From the NCBI RefSeq assembly GCF_901000735.1, contig NC_081542.1, positions 17,127,093 to 17,191,092 of the forward strand: 64,000 nt of DNA, in the 5' to 3' direction. Below the pieces are notes generated by a model that was given only the letters and a program-made list of their open reading frames with translations, was not told where the DNA came from and did no database searches. A program made the position numbers and the translations under genes. Of this stretch, positions 61,052 through 64,000 are shown piece by piece; position 1 is the first letter of the stretch, and each line of letters begins with the position of its first letter. The stretch is from Corylus avellana. Taxonomy: Eukaryota; Streptophyta; Magnoliopsida; Fagales; Betulaceae.

Positions 61052-61866
61052 ATGGCTGCTAAACCTGAGACTACCTTAGTTAATACTCCTATGACTTATG
61101 TAAAGCTCAATGGGAAGAATTATAGTTATTGGGCAAGGTCTGTTGAAGTTTTTCTCAAAGGCAAGGGCTTGTTTACTCACTTAACCTTGGGTATACCTAA
61201 GGACTATACTCCTAGCCTTTGGGAGCAAGAAGATAATCAAATTATCTCTCTTATGTTGAACAGTATTGAGCCTCACCTTGGATCCTCATGCATCTACTTA
61301 CCTACTGCCAAGGACATTTGGGATCATCTCAGTCACATGTACTCTGGAACTGGGAATATTACTCGGATTTATGAAGTGTGTAAACAATATTTTGGGCTTG
61401 AACAAGGTACTCAAACTGTGGATGAGTATTACAACCATGTTGTGGCCATTTGTGAGGAGAGAAACTTGTACCAACCACTCTCTACGGACCTGAAGAAAAT
61501 GGAAAAGCAACGTCAAGATGTGGATGTGGTTCGGTTCCTTCTTGGCTTGAAACCTGAGTTTGAGTCGGTTCGTGAGCAGATTTTGGGTGGTTCTGAACTT
61601 CCCTCACTTCAAAAAGTCTTTTCTCAGATTTAGCGTGCTACTCTTACTGACCATGGCTCTCAGATGAGTTCTAAGTGTACTGGTGAGCGCGCTGCTTTTG
61701 TTGCTACCCGTGGCAGTTTGGTGGGTATCGTGGTGGTCGAGGTGGTCGTGGTGGTCGTGGTGTTCGTGGTGGCCATGACTCTCGTGGTGGTGGTCGACCT
61801 GGTAGTCGTGAGCATCGCAAATGTACTCACTGTGGCCGCCCTAATCATTCGGTGAATTCTTGTTGA
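61052..61866 (+). pseudogene. copia gag (nucleocapsid), broken
   Basis: The frame opens with MAAKPETTLVNTPMTYVKLN and the UBN2/gag core (YSYWARSVEVFLKGKG, then WDHLSHMY and VRFLLGLKPEFESV). It meets TAG at 61,631-61,633. A one-base shift within about 61,700-61,725 moves it to the frame of the Gly/Arg-rich stretch and the CCHC zinc knuckle (CTHCGRPNHSVNSC), directly followed by TGA at 61,864-61,866. In an intact element the product coats the RNA genome in virus-like particles. This copy cannot make it whole. Confidence 0.85.
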
Positions 61867-64000
61867 GATTTAGATGGCAAACCACCCAGTTTTGCCAATC
61901 AGGTTGTTTCTTTGGAGGATTCTCTAGCTATTTTTGGACCACCTGCTAGTTCAAGTTCTACTCCGGATTATGATCTCATCTCCATTCCGAAAGATGAGTA
62001 TGCTCAGTTTTTGGCTCATAAGCGGGCCACCTCCACTTCCACTGCTACTCTTGCTCAGTCAGGTACTGCATCTCACTGTCTCTTATCCTCCACTCGCGAC
62101 CCATGGATTATTGATTCCGGTGCCAATGAACATATGACTGGTTCGTCTACTTCTCTCTCTGATTATCATCCTGTTACTGCACCCCATAGTGTCACTCTAG
62201 CTAATGGTTCCCTTTCTACTGTAGCCGGCTCTGGCCATACACATCTGAGTCCAGATATTGAGTTGTTGTCCATTCTACTTGTTCCCGGTTTTCCGTTTAA
62301 TTTATTATCCATTAGTAAAATTACCAAAGCTCTTAACTATTATGTTAGTTTTTATCCTTCTTTGTGCATTTTTCAGGATCTCAAGACGCGGAGGATGATT
62401 AGTAGTGGGCATGAAGTTGGAGGCCTATATTATATGGATCTCTCACCTCCATTTCCCTCTCGTGCTTTGCAGTCGTCAAGTTCAGCTCTTCAGTGGCATT
62501 GTCGCCTTGGTCATCCTTCCCTTCCTGCGTTGAAGCATCAAGTCCCAAGTCTTCGTCATGAGTTGTCTGTGTCGTGCGAAGTGTGTCAACTTGGCAAACA
62601 CCATCGTGTTTCTTTTCCGTCCAGAGTTGTTAGTCGAGTTTCTCGTCCTTTTGAGTTAGTTCATTCTGATGTATGGGGTCCTATGAAGATCGAGTCCAAT
62701 AAATTTCATTATTTTGTAACATTCGTGGATGATTTTTCCCGTATGACTTGATTATTTTTAATGAAAAATCGTTCCGAGTTATTTTCTGTCTTCCAAATGT
62801 TTCGTAATATGATTAAGACTCAATTTTCTCAGAAAATTCGTATCTTGCATTCTGATAATGCCAAAGAATACACATCTAGTTCTTTTGCCACTTATTTGTC
62901 TGATAAAGGCAATATCCATCAAACCTCATGTGCTCACACTCCACGACAAAATGGTGTGGCTGAACGTAAAAATCTTCATTTATTGGATGTTGCACGTTGT
63001 CTCTTGTTTCATATGCATGTCCCCAAACATTTTTGGAGTGAGGCAGTCCTCACTGATTGTTATCTCATTAATTGGATGCCCTCCTCGGTCTTAGATGGTG
63101 TTTCTCCTCATTCACTCTTGTACTCTTCTTCACCTCCGTTTGCCTTACCACTAAAGATTTTTGGGTGTGTTTGCTATGTTCATAACTTGAGCCCTGGTTA
63201 TGATAAACTTGATCCTCGCTCTACTAAATGTGTCTTCCTTAGTTATTCCACAACTCAGAAGGGATATCGTTGTTGTAGTTCTGTTCTTCGTCACTACTTT
63301 ACTAGCGTTGATGTCACATTTGTTGAGTCTCTTGCCTACTTTCCTGTTGATGCGTCTTTCGAAGCGTCTACTCTTGAGCCCAATGTCACATCTGTTCCAC
63401 TGCCTGTTCCATATCTCTCTGAGTCTATCGTGTTGCCTCCATGCTCTTCTGCTCCTCTCCAGGTTTATACACGTAGGCCACGTCCATCAACTCCTGCACC
63501 TCCACCATCATCCATCTCGTCTTCGAATCCGCTGTCACCTGCATCTGATTCCTTGCCCATTGCCCTAAGGAAAGGTACACGTTCTTGCACGACTGCACAT
63601 CCTATCAGTCAATTTGTATCTACTAGTTATTTGTCTCCTTCCTATTCTTGCTTTATTTCCCATCTTTCTAGTATTTCCACCCCAAAGACAGTGCATGATG
63701 CTTTATCTGACTCTGGTTGGAGGCAAGCTATAGAGTTGGAAATGAAGGCCTTGCATCAAAATGGTACGTGGGAGCTTGTTCGATTACCGCCTGCTAAGAA
63801 GCCTGTTGGTTGCAAATGGGTTTACACGGTTAAGTTTAAACCTGATGGTTCAGTTGAACGGTTGAAAGCTCGTTTGGTTGCTAAGGGTTATACACAGACA
63901 TATGGTATTGATTATGATAAGACATTTTCTCCAGTTGCCAAAATCTCCTCCGTCCGTATTCTTATTTCTATGGCTGCTAATTTGGCTTGGCCCTTATTTC
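61867..64000 (+). pseudogene. copia pol: protease, integrase, start of reverse transcriptase
   Basis: One frame runs from 61,867 to the window edge, interrupted only by TGA at 62,749-62,751. In order it shows an aspartic protease motif (DSGANEHM, near 62,113), an integrase HHCC finger (WHCRLGHP...CEVCQLGKH, about 62,493-62,600), and the catalytic Asp-Asp-Glu regions (HSDVWGP near 62,660, HSDNAKEY near 62,850, NGVAERKN near 62,952). After a Ser/Pro-rich linker the reverse transcriptase begins (WVYTVKFKPDGSVERLKARL, near 63,820). The polymerase active site lies beyond the window. The protease-integrase-RT order assigns it to Ty1/copia; the lineage is not determined. Confidence 0.9.

Larger units (their letters stand above)
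60199..64000 (+). mobile_element. Ty1/copia LTR retrotransposon, 5' part, degenerate
   Basis: A short 5' LTR (60,199-60,366), a primer-binding site, gag, protease, integrase and the start of reverse transcriptase follow in the Ty1/copia order. The element is broken by three stops and one frameshift and continues past the right edge. It is inserted into the last remnant exon of the ABCG gene. The 3' LTR and target duplication lie outside the window, so age cannot be judged. Confidence 0.9.

Overview
The window is nuclear DNA of a flowering plant, most likely a woody eudicot. It has interrupted genes with AT-rich GT-AG introns, a plant-type tRNA-Phe, plant-specific families (X8 domain protein, trihelix factor, PDR-type ABCG transporter), and many mobile elements. 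I cannot name the species from sequence alone. Exon ends below were placed by reading splice sites and protein frame by eye.

Layout. 1-9,660 holds no ordinary gene. It has a 58-bp hairpin, a giant inverted repeat with arms of about 1 kb (1,096-3,478), and a nested pair of Mutator-like elements (4,449-7,745). The inner, very young one carries half of a GTL1/GT-2-type trihelix gene. 9,897-13,994 (+) is a HEL2/ZNF598-type RING and C2H2 ubiquitin ligase. 16,038-17,060 (-) is an ATG8. 17,214-17,286 (+) is tRNA-Phe(GAA). 17,501-28,406 (+) is a 20-exon WDR6/Trm734 homologue. 28,407-39,200 is intergenic and rich in fold-back MITEs. 40,201-41,382 (+) is S-adenosylmethionine synthase with a 5' UTR intron. 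44,453-47,727 (-) is TRM13, a tRNA 2'-O-methyltransferase. 49,312-50,022 (-) is a small secreted X8/CBM43 protein.

From 51,960 to the end the window is dominated by mobile DNA. It holds a 1.74-kb non-autonomous hAT element with arrays of a CCGCTAA-like motif at both ends, more Mutator-like MITEs, and a probable solo LTR. After these comes the wreck of a PDR/ABCG transporter gene, containing a LINE tail and an RNA-binding-protein fragment. It is cut off by a Ty1/copia retrotransposon that runs off the right edge with stops and a frameshift.

How the genes relate. Several intact genes concern translation or its substrates: HEL2 (collided ribosomes), tRNA-Phe, WDR6/Trm734 (partner for 2'-O-methylation of position 34, notably in tRNA-Phe), TRM13 (2'-O-methylation at position 4 of tRNA), and SAM synthase, which makes the methyl donor. 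Plants have no operons of this kind, so the grouping is probably chance. The tRNA-Phe gene lying 214 bp before the start codon of its own modification cofactor still deserves a synteny check.
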